A DNA stretch of 16,011 bases, taken from an uncultured Bryobacterales bacterium. Its GTDB lineage: Bacteria; Acidobacteriota; Terriglobia; Bryobacterales; Bryobacteraceae. Below, piece after piece: positions 1 to 6,515 of the stretch. Each line of letters begins with the position of its first letter. Within the stretch, counting starts at the first letter, position 1. The translations under genes and the position numbers were made by a program. The notes under the pieces were generated by a model that was not told where the DNA came from, made no database searches, and was given only the letters and a program-made list of their open reading frames with translations. The stretch is taken from positions 1-16,011 of the forward strand of contig CALGAR010000051.1 of NCBI GenBank assembly GCA_937959285.1, given 5' to 3'.

Positions 1-992
1 CCGGCCCGCTGCTCCGGAGTCGGTACGAGCCATGTTTGTGGGTTGCCCCGGCGGAGCCTCTTGAACTCCATTCCGGTAAAGAAAAAGAGCTTGTTTTTGT
101 CGGTGTTGAAGCGGCCCGGGATATAGATGGGGCCTCCTAAATTCCAGCCGAAATTGTTGAAGCGGAGTTTTTGCTTCGAGAGAGCGTTGAACGCACGCGC
201 GTCGAAGGCGTCGTTGCGAACGAATTCGTAAAGCGTTCCGTGGAACTCCTTGGTCCCGCTCTTTAAGGCAAGATTCACGACTGCGCCGGCGTTCTGGCCA
301 TACTCGGCGCTGTAGTTAGTCGTCAAGACCTTAAATTCGGCGATCGCATCCGGGTTGATATTGACGAAGTTATTGCCGCCGCCGCCGTTATCCTTGTTGT
401 CGGCGCCGTCGATATTCCAGGAAAACGTATAGTTTCGGCCTCCGTTGACCGATTGCGCGCTCATGTTGGAGCCGAAGCCGCCGAACAGATCAAACTGCGA
501 GCGCGCAGTGCTCGAAACGCCGGGCAACAGTGCCAGTAGTTGGGCAAAATTGCGTCCATTTAACTGCAGCTTCGTGGCCTGCTCTCCTGTAATCAGGCGC
601 CCGACCTCGCCCGTGCTCGCTTCCACCATTGCGGCATCAGCGGTGACTGTAACGGATTCAGTCAGCTGGCCGATCTCAAGTGTGATGTCGACAGTGGGTT
701 TTGATCCGACAGTGACGGTGACATCCTTCTGTATGTATTTCTTGAAGCCCTGGGCTTCCGCGGAGATTTCATAGACTCCAATCGGTATATTCGTGATCAC
801 GTAATATCCGCTTTCCGCGGATTCCGCTGTACGCGTAAAGCCGGTGGCCGTTTGCCGGACCGTGACTTTTGCTCCTGCGACCACAGCTCCGCTCGAATCA
901 CGAACGAAGCCGGAAAATTGTTGTGAAGTGTACTGCCCGAAGAGATTTAGGCAGAGACAAAGGAAGAAGAAAGGAAGACCAATTTGTCGCAC
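1..992 (-). CDS. Oar-like TonB-dependent outer-membrane receptor, N-terminal part (runs off the window)
   Basis: An open frame of 330 codons reads from GTG 992 to base 1 without a stop. The start is fixed by a strong SD (GGGGAGGT, 1001-1008) 8 nt upstream. Residues 1-20 form a signal peptide (MRQIGLPFFFLCLCLNLFGQ). Residues ~27-108 are a carboxypeptidase-regulatory-like beta-sandwich (GFVRDSSGAVVAGAKV, then GYYVITNIPIGVYEI). Residues ~113-255 resemble a TonB plug: LNGRNFAQLLALLPGV, NIDGADNKDNGGGGNN, DAIAEFKV and YSAEYGQNAGAVVN. The beta-barrel begins near residue 250 (FHGTLYEFVRND) and continues outside the window. This layout matches Oar-like receptors, which are numerous in Acidobacteriota and often carry carbohydrates or peptides. 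The substrate cannot be read from this part. Although it lies near feoAB, nothing here shows that it is a siderophore receptor. Same strand as the MerR-TPR gene, 134 bp downstream of it, with its own promoter. Confidence 0.9.
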   Translation of the reverse strand, partial: MRQIGLPFFFLCLCLNLFGQYTSQQFSGFVRDSSGAVVAGAKVTVRQTATGFTRTAESAESGYYVITNIPIGVYEISAEAQGFKKYIQKDVTVTVGSKPTVDITLEIGQLTESVTVTADAAMVEASTGEVGRLITGEQATKLQLNGRNFAQLLALLPGVSSTARSQFDLFGGFGSNMSAQSVNGGRNYTFSWNIDGADNKDNGGGGNNFVNINPDAIAEFKVLTTNYSAEYGQNAGAVVNLALKSGTKEFHGTLYEFVRNDAFDARAFNALSKQKLRFNNFGWNLGGPIYIPGRFNTDKNKLFFFTGMEFKRLRRGNPQTWLVPTPEQRA

Positions 993-1000
993 CTGGACTG

Positions 1001-1008
1001 ACCTCCCC
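1001..1008 (-). promoter_or_regulatory. Shine-Dalgarno of the Oar-like receptor
   Basis: On the minus strand GGGGAGGT lies 8 nt before GTG 992. It decides the start, because no ATG occurs in frame near the signal peptide. Confidence 0.7.
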
Positions 1009-1022
1009 GACAGCAGCCAAAA

Positions 1023-1051
1023 ATCATATTCGAGTTTCTGCTGAGACACAA
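1023..1051 (-). promoter_or_regulatory. Sigma70-like promoter for the Oar-like receptor
   Basis: The minus strand reads TTGTGT (1046-1051), a 17-nt spacer, then TATGAT (1023-1028). The -10 matches 5 of 6 consensus bases and the -35 matches 3 of 6. Transcription would begin near 1016, giving a short leader that contains the SD at 1001-1008. Confidence 0.45.
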
Positions 1052-1053
1052 TC

Positions 1054-1081
1054 CCTCAGCGTATGGCTGACAAAGCTGAGG
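1054..1081. repeat. 7-bp perfect inverted repeat upstream of the receptor promoter
   Basis: CCTCAGC (1054-1060) and GCTGAGG (1075-1081) are perfect inverted repeats 14 nt apart, centre to centre 21 bp. That is about two helical turns, as for a dimeric regulator. They sit just upstream of the -35 at 1046-1051. A further GCTGAG lies at 1040-1045 and a near copy GCTGAC at 1066-1071. As RNA it could instead be a weak 3' hairpin of the MerR-TPR transcript, but no T-tract follows. Confidence 0.4.
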
Positions 1082-1126
1082 AAGTTTGAAGGATTGCGGG
1101 CAGGCGCGCCTCGGATGTAGGATGTT

Positions 1127-2068
1127 CTACCCGCCGCTGGCGGGCTCAGTGGGAGGCCGTCTGGAGCCGTGAACAACTGTGGCCTTCCGCAGCTTCTCGA
1201 GCTCCTGCCTTGCGATTGCGGCCCAACTGCTGGAAGGATCCAGCTTCAGATAGAGGCGCCAGTGGTGAACTGCCTTCAGGGTCTGTCCGGTGAGCTGATA
1301 AAGAAGGGCGATGTTGTAGTGAGCATCTGCGTAGCGCGGATTATGTTTGATCGCCGCAAGGTAATGCATTAGCGCCCGCTTGCGGTCGCCTCTCTCATCG
1401 TAAAGGTTTCCCAGATTGAAATGAGCCAGCGGATAGGTGTTGTCCACTTCGAGGGCTTTGCGGTAGTACATCTCGGCCTGCTTCCACGCTCGCATATTGA
1501 AGTGAAGAGTGCCGAGATTCACGAGCGCGCCGGCGGATTTAGGATCACTGTCGATGGCCTGGCGATAGGCTTCCACAATTTCCTCAATCGGCGCGCCGGT
1601 CTGCTCAAGGTCAATGCCCCGCTGAAACCAGCGCTCGGCTTCGGCTTTCCGCGCGTGCTCCGGCTGCGACTGCGCCTTTGCGGCCGTTTTGGGAAACGCC
1701 ACCAGCCGCGTTTGAGCGTTGTCGAAATCCAGAAGCAGTTGGCCGGTGATCGCTTCCATCTTCCGCCCCTCCACCTGCACACCGATCCTCTTGCCGTGTG
1801 CAAAGACTTTCACTTCGCTTAACGGGTTCGAAACGCCCCGCAGCTTTTCGCGGATTGCATCCATCGCCCGCCGGATTCTCGCGGTCGGCACGCGGTTCTT
1901 GTGGAGCAGATGAAGGGTGCGGAGGGCAATCAGGTCGGAAAATGCAAAGGAGTTGGAAGCCGGTATTAGCTTGTTTCGCTCCCAAGCCCGCAACTGCCGC
2001 TCGCTGATCGATAGCGCGCGGCGCACCTCTGCCCGAGTGAAGGCCTGATTCACCAGTTTGGCCGCCAC
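1127..2068 (-). CDS. MerR-type HTH / tetratricopeptide-repeat protein
   Basis: A 313-residue protein with a GTG start at 2068. Residues ~11-35 (TRAEVRRALSISERQLRAWE, then RNKLI) form a MerR-like winged helix-turn-helix, followed by helices to about residue 78. Residues ~86-116 look like a small beta-rich segment (VKVFAHGKRIGVQVEGRKME). At least four TPR units follow at ~142-176, 179-210, 212-245 and 246-279, with the usual A/L/G/Y/A/P pattern (for example LGNLYDERGDRKRALMHYL). The tail (280-313) is basic and then Pro/Gly rich. No signal peptide or membrane segment is visible, so it should be cytoplasmic. The likely role is a transcription regulator or DNA-bound scaffold whose TPR domain binds a partner protein; no target is known. 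It is divergent from feoAB and upstream of the Oar-like receptor on the same strand, so control of either neighbour or of itself is possible but unproven. The start lacks an SD. Confidence 0.85.
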   Translation of the reverse strand: MAAKLVNQAFTRAEVRRALSISERQLRAWERNKLIPASNSFAFSDLIALRTLHLLHKNRVPTARIRRAMDAIREKLRGVSNPLSEVKVFAHGKRIGVQVEGRKMEAITGQLLLDFDNAQTRLVAFPKTAAKAQSQPEHARKAEAERWFQRGIDLEQTGAPIEEIVEAYRQAIDSDPKSAGALVNLGTLHFNMRAWKQAEMYYRKALEVDNTYPLAHFNLGNLYDERGDRKRALMHYLAAIKHNPRYADAHYNIALLYQLTGQTLKAVHHWRLYLKLDPSSSWAAIARQELEKLRKATVVHGSRRPPTEPASGG

Positions 2069-2074
2069 GCGCCG

Positions 2075-2083
2075 ATTTTAGCA
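2075..2083 (-). promoter_or_regulatory. Extended -10 promoter, probably giving a leaderless MerR-TPR mRNA
   Basis: The minus strand reads TGCTAAAAT, an extended -10 (TGn plus TAAAAT, 5 of 6 consensus). Only 6 nt separate it from GTG 2068, so transcription would start at or very near the initiation codon. There is no SD at usable distance and no good -35 (CTCTTC at 2098-2103), which fits an extended -10 promoter. Confidence 0.4.
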
Positions 2084-2167
2084 TGTCTCCGGCGGCTGAA
2101 GAGGCCTAACCTCAACAGCCGTCTTGAGCTTACGAAGTCCCGGGCCGCAGGAAGAATACGATCCCGA

Positions 2168-2196
2168 TTGACTTCGTATGCTCAGGATCGCATACT
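2168..2196 (+). promoter_or_regulatory. feoAB promoter
   Basis: TTGACT (2168-2173, 5 of 6 matches to TTGACA), a 17-nt spacer, then CATACT (2191-2196, 4 of 6 matches to TATAAT). The GTG of feoA begins 7 nt after the -10, so the mRNA is probably leaderless. The spacer contains most of the palindrome described separately, which suggests control by repression at this promoter. Confidence 0.5.
2176..2195. promoter_or_regulatory. Palindrome inside the feoAB promoter, candidate operator
   Basis: GTATGC (2176-2181) and GCATAC (2190-2195) are perfect inverted arms around an 8-nt centre. The element overlaps the spacer and most of the -10, where a bound dimeric repressor would block RNA polymerase. 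Iron-responsive Fur, DtxR or an unrelated regulator could bind; the arms do not match a Fur box well by eye. Confidence 0.45.
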
Positions 2197-2202
2197 GATG
2201 AT

Positions 2203-2475
2203 GTGCTGCAACTGAGTTTCAAGAAGCCTCATCCTCACGTTTCGCACAGCCTTGCCGATCTGCGCCCGGGTGAGGAAGCGGTCCTCGAGCACATCGACCT
2301 GCCCGAAGACTTCGCCCGCCGGCTCATGGAACTGGGCTTTCTTCCCGGCAGCACAATCGCCGCAGCTCGGAGCGCCCCTGGCGGCGACCCGCGCGTATAT
2401 CGGGTTGATGGATCGGAAATCGCACTGCGACGCGAAACCGCAACTCGGCTTCACGTTCGAACGTTTCGGTCATGA
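2203..2475 (+). CDS. feoA: FeoA, ferrous iron transport accessory protein
   Basis: A 90-residue cytoplasmic protein of the FeoA family. FeoA is a small SH3-like barrel thought to bind FeoB and support Fe(II) uptake. The family signature is visible at residues ~32-50 (DLPEDFARRLMELGFLPGST), preceded by SLADLRPGEEAVLEHI and followed by the C-terminal strand SEIALRRETATRLHV. The length is slightly above the usual 75-85. The start is GTG 2203; two ATGs at 2198 and 2201 are out of frame and stop after five codons. No SD is present at normal spacing (AGGA at 2184-2187 is too far), but a promoter -10 ends 6 nt before the GTG, pointing to a leaderless transcript. The stop overlaps the feoB start by 4 bp (ATGA), so the two are co-translated. 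Confidence 0.92.
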   Translation: MLQLSFKKPHPHVSHSLADLRPGEEAVLEHIDLPEDFARRLMELGFLPGSTIAAARSAPGGDPRVYRVDGSEIALRRETATRLHVRTFRS

Positions 2476-4373
2476 GCGAATGCCACTCCGGGCCGACACC
2501 CGCTACCCTGCCCATAGTTCCGGGCAACGGGAGCGCGAACCCGGACCGGCGTGTCGTTGCGATCATTGGGCCGCCGAACGCTGGAAAGTCCACTTTATTC
2601 AATCGTTTGACGGGACTCCGCCAGAAGGTCGCCAATTTCCCGGGCGTGACCGTTGAGCAGCGCGTAGGAAAGGCGCGAATCGGCGGTAAACGGGAAGTGA
2701 ATCTGGTCGATTTGCCCGGAGTCTATAGCCTCGACCCGCGCACGGAAGACGAGCGTGTGACGCACGACGTCCTCCTCGGGAAGATGCCGGGGATTCCACG
2801 CCCGGACGCCGTGCTGCTTGTCCTGGATTCCACCAGTCTCAGTCGCCACCTGATGCTGGCTGCACCGGTGCTGGGTCTCGGACTTCCGACGCTGGTCATC
2901 CTGACGATGGCGGATGAGCTGGAACGCCGCGGCGGCGAGGTCGATTGTGCAGCTTTGGCGAAGCAGTTGGGCGCTCCGGTCGCGTTGGTGAGCGCCGCGA
3001 AAGGCGAGGGGCTGGAGACGGTTATCGAGTTTCTCTCCGGAGCCTTCGGAGTCCCTACCCCGGTTCAATTGCCCGTCCTGCAAGACGTACCGCGGTGCCG
3101 GCAATGGGCTCAGGCGGTTGGCAGTCAGGCGCGGTATCGTTCTCCTGCGCCGCCCATTTGGACCCGCCGTCTGGACAGCGTATTTCTGCATCCGGTCCTG
3201 GGGCCGCTGATCTTTCTGGTGGTGGTCGTTGCCGTCTTTCAAACCATCTTCACTGGGGCGGCGCCGATGATGGACGCGGTTGAAGAGGCCATTGCCGTGA
3301 GCGGACAGTGGATTGCAAATCTCCTGCCTGACTCGCCCGTCCGCTCGCTGCTGATCGACGGAGTCTGGAGCGGGGTCGGCTCCGTGGTTGTGTTCCTTCC
3401 CCAGATCCTCCTGCTGTTTCTTTTCATCGGGATTTTGGAAGATTCCGGCTATCTCGCGCGTGCGGCTCTCATTGCTGATCGCACGATGGCGAAGGTTGGA
3501 TTGCAAGGCAAGAGCTTCATCCCGCTTCTGTCCGCCTACGCCTGCGCGGTCCCTGCCATTCTTGCTACCCGGACGATTGAGAACAAGCGCGACCGAATCG
3601 CAACAATGCTCATTGCCCCTTTCATGACGTGCTCTGCGCGTCTTCCGGTCTACACGCTAATCATCGCGGCATTCCTGCCGGACCGTCCGCTCCTCGGCCC
3701 TGTGCTCGGGTTGCGCGCCGCTGCGATGCTTGCCCTCTACGTGATCGGTTTCCTCGCGGCCGTGGTAACCGCTCGCATTCTCAAGTCCTCGATCCTCAAA
3801 AGCGACCGGACTCCATTCGTGCTGGAGATGCCGCCGTATCGCTGGCCCACCGTACAATCCATCGGGTTGCGGCTGATCGATCGTGCAAAGGTCTTCCTCC
3901 GGCGCGCCGGCACCGTCATCCTCGGCGTGACGGTCCTGCTGTGGATTCTGGCAAGCTTCCCGATGAAGGATGGCCAGGCGCCCCCGATTGAGGAGAGCAT
4001 CGCGGGCGCAGTCGGCAAGAGCGTCGAACCGCTGATACAGCCTCTCGGTTTCAACTGGAAGGTAGGGATTGGTCTCATTACCTCGCTGGCGGCTCGTGAA
4101 GTGATCGTCGGCACTTTGGGAACGATCTATGGAATGGAGAGCGAAAGCGAGACCGAAGGACTTCAGCAGGCGCTTCAGCAGGATCTGAGTCTTGCCGGAG
4201 CGGTTGCGTTGCTGATCTTCTTTGCGTTCGCGATGCAGTGCATCTCTACGATTGCCGTCGTCCGGCGTGAGACGGGTGGATGGAAATGGCCCGTCATACA
4301 GTTTGCATACATGAGCGGTTTGGCCTACGTGAGCGCCTTGGCGGCTTACCAGATCGTCAGCCGGCTCGGTTGA
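2472..4373 (+). CDS. feoB: FeoB, Fe(II) transporter with N-terminal G domain
   Basis: A 633-residue inner-membrane protein that takes up Fe(II). The G domain shows G1 GPPNAGKST (33-41), G2 FPGVTVE (56-62), G3 DLPG (80-83) and G5 SAA (174-176). G4 reads TMAD (145-148), with Thr where NxxD is usual. A helical GDI region follows, then the Gate membrane domain from about residue 235. Conserved Gate motifs are GILEDSGYLARAAL (320-333), GKSFIPLL with C358 and ATRTIENKRDR, then C387 SARLPVY. The C-terminal part has SLAAREVIVGTLGTIYG and an IAVVRRETGGWKWPVIQFAY segment typical of FeoB. It is shorter than the ~770-residue enterobacterial protein and lacks a long C-terminal tail. No feoC is present. 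The start ATG overlaps the feoA stop, and no separate SD is seen, so translation is coupled. Confidence 0.97.
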   Translation: MSECHSGPTPATLPIVPGNGSANPDRRVVAIIGPPNAGKSTLFNRLTGLRQKVANFPGVTVEQRVGKARIGGKREVNLVDLPGVYSLDPRTEDERVTHDVLLGKMPGIPRPDAVLLVLDSTSLSRHLMLAAPVLGLGLPTLVILTMADELERRGGEVDCAALAKQLGAPVALVSAAKGEGLETVIEFLSGAFGVPTPVQLPVLQDVPRCRQWAQAVGSQARYRSPAPPIWTRRLDSVFLHPVLGPLIFLVVVVAVFQTIFTGAAPMMDAVEEAIAVSGQWIANLLPDSPVRSLLIDGVWSGVGSVVVFLPQILLLFLFIGILEDSGYLARAALIADRTMAKVGLQGKSFIPLLSAYACAVPAILATRTIENKRDRIATMLIAPFMTCSARLPVYTLIIAAFLPDRPLLGPVLGLRAAAMLALYVIGFLAAVVTARILKSSILKSDRTPFVLEMPPYRWPTVQSIGLRLIDRAKVFLRRAGTVILGVTVLLWILASFPMKDGQAPPIEESIAGAVGKSVEPLIQPLGFNWKVGIGLITSLAAREVIVGTLGTIYGMESESETEGLQQALQQDLSLAGAVALLIFFAFAMQCISTIAVVRRETGGWKWPVIQFAYMSGLAYVSALAAYQIVSRLG

Positions 4374-4449
4374 AGCGCCGCGCTCTCATTCCCTGCCCCT
4401 TGCAGAGCCCATACCCAATTTGTGAGCATCAATATGTTCAGGTCTCCTC

Positions 4450-5373
4450 ATGCGGAATGTAGTGATCATCGGATCCGGCTGCGCCGGCAATACGGCTGCC
4501 ATTTATACAGCACGCGCTAATCTGAAGCCCCTCGTAGTGGGCGGACACGAGCCGGGTGGGCAGCTCTCTCTCACAAGTCTCGTTGAAAACTTTCCGGGTT
4601 TCCCGGAAGGCATCCACGGCCCGGAGTTGGTCGAAAACATGAAGCGCCAGGCTCAGAATTTCGGGGCTGAGTACGTTCACGGTTCGGTAATTGAGGCGGA
4701 CCTGTCGCGACGCCCTTTTCGCCTGAATATCGATGGTGAGTGGATCGAAACGCTGACCGTCATCATCGCTTCGGGGGCATCTGCCCGCTGGCTCGGACTG
4801 GAGTCGGAACAGAAGCTGATCGGTCATGGCGTTAGTTCGTGCGCCACCTGCGACGGTTTCTTCTATCGCGGAAAGAAGGTCATGGTCGTCGGGGGCGGAG
4901 ATTCGGCCATGGAAGAAGCGTTGTTCCTGACTCGCTTTGCTACCGAGGTGGCCATAGTGCACCGCCGCGATCAGTTCCGCGCTTCCAAGATCATGTTGGA
5001 GCGGGCGCAAGCCCATCCAAAGATCATTTTCATCACGAATACGGTGGTCGACGAGGTGTACGACGTCAACAAAGGGTACGTGACCGGCGTGAAGCTTCGT
5101 AACTTGGTTACGGGCGAGGAATGTATTCGGGAAGTGGACGGATTCTTCGTCGCCATCGGCCATATTCCCAACACAAAGCCGTTTGTAGGACAGGTGGATC
5201 TCGACGCGGACGGGTATATCGTCTCCTATGGCGGCGCGCGGACGAGTGTCCCGGGGGTCTTCCACGCTGGCGACGTTCAGGACCGGGTATACCGCCAAGC
5301 GATTACCGCTGCCGGAGCAGGCTGCATGGCAGCACTCGAAGTCGAGCGCTTCCTGGAAGCGGAAGGGCGATAA
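4450..5373 (+). CDS. trxB: Thioredoxin reductase (NADPH)
   Basis: A 307-residue FAD-dependent enzyme that reduces thioredoxin with NADPH in the cytoplasm. The N-terminal FAD dinucleotide motif is GSGCAGNTAA (8-17); most relatives have Pro where this one has Cys11. GGQL lies at 36-39. The redox pair is CATC (C131/C134) in the family context SSCATCDGFFYRGK. The NADPH-binding motif is GGGDSAMEEA (148-157), followed by HRRDQFRAS. GHIPNT and the FAD-contacting FHAGDVQDRVYRQAITAAGAG near the C-terminus complete the pattern. Length is normal for low-molecular-weight TrxB (~310). The ATG follows AGG at 7-nt spacing (weak SD). It lies 76 bp after feoB with no clear promoter between, so read-through from feo is possible. 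No thioredoxin gene is adjacent. Confidence 0.95.
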   Translation: MRNVVIIGSGCAGNTAAIYTARANLKPLVVGGHEPGGQLSLTSLVENFPGFPEGIHGPELVENMKRQAQNFGAEYVHGSVIEADLSRRPFRLNIDGEWIETLTVIIASGASARWLGLESEQKLIGHGVSSCATCDGFFYRGKKVMVVGGGDSAMEEALFLTRFATEVAIVHRRDQFRASKIMLERAQAHPKIIFITNTVVDEVYDVNKGYVTGVKLRNLVTGEECIREVDGFFVAIGHIPNTKPFVGQVDLDADGYIVSYGGARTSVPGVFHAGDVQDRVYRQAITAAGAGCMAALEVERFLEAEGR

Positions 5374-5455
5374 GTCGCATCGCTACTACTGTTTCACTGC
5401 CGCTCGGGGCGCTGCCGCACTGGATGGGGAAGGATGGCCGGAAGCGGATCCTTCG

Positions 5456-6262
5456 ATGATTAAAGTCGCTTGGCAGCTTGGCTTCGTACTCTTCGCCGTC
5501 GCCGCTGCTGCGCTTCCGGGCGACCAGGACCCTATGGCTCTGCTGGAGCGCAGCATCAGTCGTGACTCCGAGAACCGCCAGCGTTCCTCCAGTTACCTGT
5601 ACAGCGAAGACGTCACCCAGCGGGTCCTAACCGAATCAGGAACTGCCGTCGAGACGAGTTCGGCCAGCTACGAAGTCATCTATTTGGAGAACCAGCCCTA
5701 CTACAAGCTGACGGGGCGAAACGGCTCCCCTTTGTCTCCTTCCGAGCAGGAAGCGGAGGAGCGGCGCATGGAAGCTGTTGCGGCGGAACGGCGCAGTTTG
5801 GGCCAAACGTCTGCGGCAAGCTCCGAACGCCCTCGAATCACCGTCCGGTATTCGCGGATTCCAGACCTTCATAAGGTTCGTTATTTGGGTGAGGAGAAGG
5901 TCAGCGGGTACGACACCTATGTGCTGGAGGCCTATCCAAAGTCCAGACGTCGTCCGACCGATCTGGGCGACCTCGAGACCCACGCGATGCGAATTCGCCT
6001 ATGGCTGGAGAAGGAGAGCCTGCTGCGCGTGAAGATGGAAGTCGAGGTTCTACGCGACGCAGGGCGCCTGCGGAAAGGGTCGAAGGTCTGGTATTGGTAC
6101 GCGCAGCAGCAGGATTCCGTGTGGCTTGTGCAGAAGATTGTTCTCCGCCGGCCGTTTAAGGGCCCCGGACAGGCTCGCTGGGCAGAAACCGAACAAGTGT
6201 ACTCGCGGTACCGCAAGTTTCAGGCCGAATCCAAAGTCACTGTATCGGACGAGCTACCCTGA
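5456..6262 (+). CDS. Exported protein of unknown function, possibly LolA-like fold
   Basis: A 268-residue protein from ATG 5456. An in-frame reading from 5228 exists, but it would overlap trxB by about 145 bp and hide the signal peptide. MIKVAWQLGFVLFAVAAAAL is a good Sec signal with likely cleavage near residue 20. The mature part has alternating beta strands (SASYEVIYLENQPYYKLTG; KVRYLGEEKVSGYDTYVLEA; MRIRLWLEKESLLRVKMEVE; SKVWYWYAQQQDSVWLVQKI) and a charged helical insert at ~93-115 (SEQEAEERRMEAVAAERR). The G-Y-D-T-Y-V-L-E pattern followed by a strand LWLEK recalls LolA/LolB-like or outer-membrane lipoprotein-sorting folds, which is a weak resemblance only. The location should be periplasm or outer-membrane inner leaflet; there is no lipobox Cys. 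It sits 82 bp after trxB. Function is not recognised. Confidence 0.7.
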   Translation: MIKVAWQLGFVLFAVAAAALPGDQDPMALLERSISRDSENRQRSSSYLYSEDVTQRVLTESGTAVETSSASYEVIYLENQPYYKLTGRNGSPLSPSEQEAEERRMEAVAAERRSLGQTSAASSERPRITVRYSRIPDLHKVRYLGEEKVSGYDTYVLEAYPKSRRRPTDLGDLETHAMRIRLWLEKESLLRVKMEVEVLRDAGRLRKGSKVWYWYAQQQDSVWLVQKIVLRRPFKGPGQARWAETEQVYSRYRKFQAESKVTVSDELP

Positions 6263-6341
6263 CCTGCACACTCATTCGCTGCTGCCGTATATACTAGGTA
6301 GAAGATGTGGTAAGCTTCTTAGCGTCCTCATCTATATTGAG

Positions 6342-6400
6342 TTTGGCAACTGGATGCCCTGGCTCCGATTTCGATGCCAGAGTGGTCCACAACTGCCAAA
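6342..6400. repeat. Nested inverted repeats upstream of the rpmH promoter
   Basis: The outer arms TTTGGCA (6342-6348) and TGCCAAA (6394-6400) are perfect over 7 bp. Inside them CTGGC (6359-6363) and GCCAG (6376-6380) form a second pair. It ends 9 bp before the rpmH -35. This could be a protein-binding region, a small structured RNA or the end of an upstream transcript; there is no U-tract to support an intrinsic terminator. Confidence 0.3.
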
Positions 6401-6409
6401 TCTCAATGT

Positions 6410-6439
6410 TTGACACCCTTTAGAAATCACTTTTATACT
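6410..6439 (+). promoter_or_regulatory. Strong sigma70 promoter of the rpmH operon
   Basis: TTGACA (6410-6415) is a perfect -35, followed by an 18-nt spacer and TATACT (6434-6439, 5 of 6). It is the best promoter match seen in the window and lies in the 253-bp gap before rpmH. Transcription should start near 6446, giving a leader of about 70 nt. Confidence 0.75.
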
Positions 6440-6446
6440 GAAACTT

Positions 6447-6507
6447 GGGGCTGGTCCCCGGATTGATGCTCCTGACGTGTGCGTCAAACCGGGTCGTCTG
6501 CCCGGAG
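6447..6507 (+). promoter_or_regulatory. Structured rpmH leader with three hairpins; the last covers the SD
   Basis: Three short stems follow one another: GGGG(6447-6450)/CCCC(6456-6459) with a 5-nt loop, TGACG(6473-6477)/CGTCA(6482-6486) with a 4-nt loop, and CCGGG(6489-6493)/CCCGG(6501-6505) with a 7-nt loop. The rpmH SD, GGAG (6504-6507), overlaps the 3' arm of the third stem. Folding would thus reduce ribosome access. It may be an autoregulatory leader; this is inferred from sequence only. Confidence 0.4.
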
Positions 6508-6515
6508 TCATAGTA

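Noticed and set aside
445..774. Plus-strand 109-codon frame opposite the receptor gene
   Set aside because: The minus strand encodes a clear plug domain here; the plus translation has no family features.
2198..2215. Five-codon reading frame (two ATGs, two Cys codons) overlapping the feoA start, possible leader peptide
   Set aside because: The likely transcription start is near 2203, after these ATGs, and there is no SD.
2595..3506. 303-codon antisense frame over feoB
   Set aside because: Low-complexity, Arg/Gln-rich translation lying entirely over a well-conserved feoB.
4438..5298. 286-codon antisense frame over trxB
   Set aside because: Shadow of trxB; no SD or family resemblance.
5228..5455. 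Upstream in-frame extension of the exported protein
   Set aside because: It would overlap trxB by about 145 bp and bury a good signal peptide that begins at ATG 5456.
6263..6409. Possible oriC/DnaA boxes upstream of rpmH
   Set aside because: rpmH often lies near dnaA and oriC, but only imperfect matches such as TGGTCCACA (two mismatches) are seen, with no AT-rich unwinding region and no dnaA.
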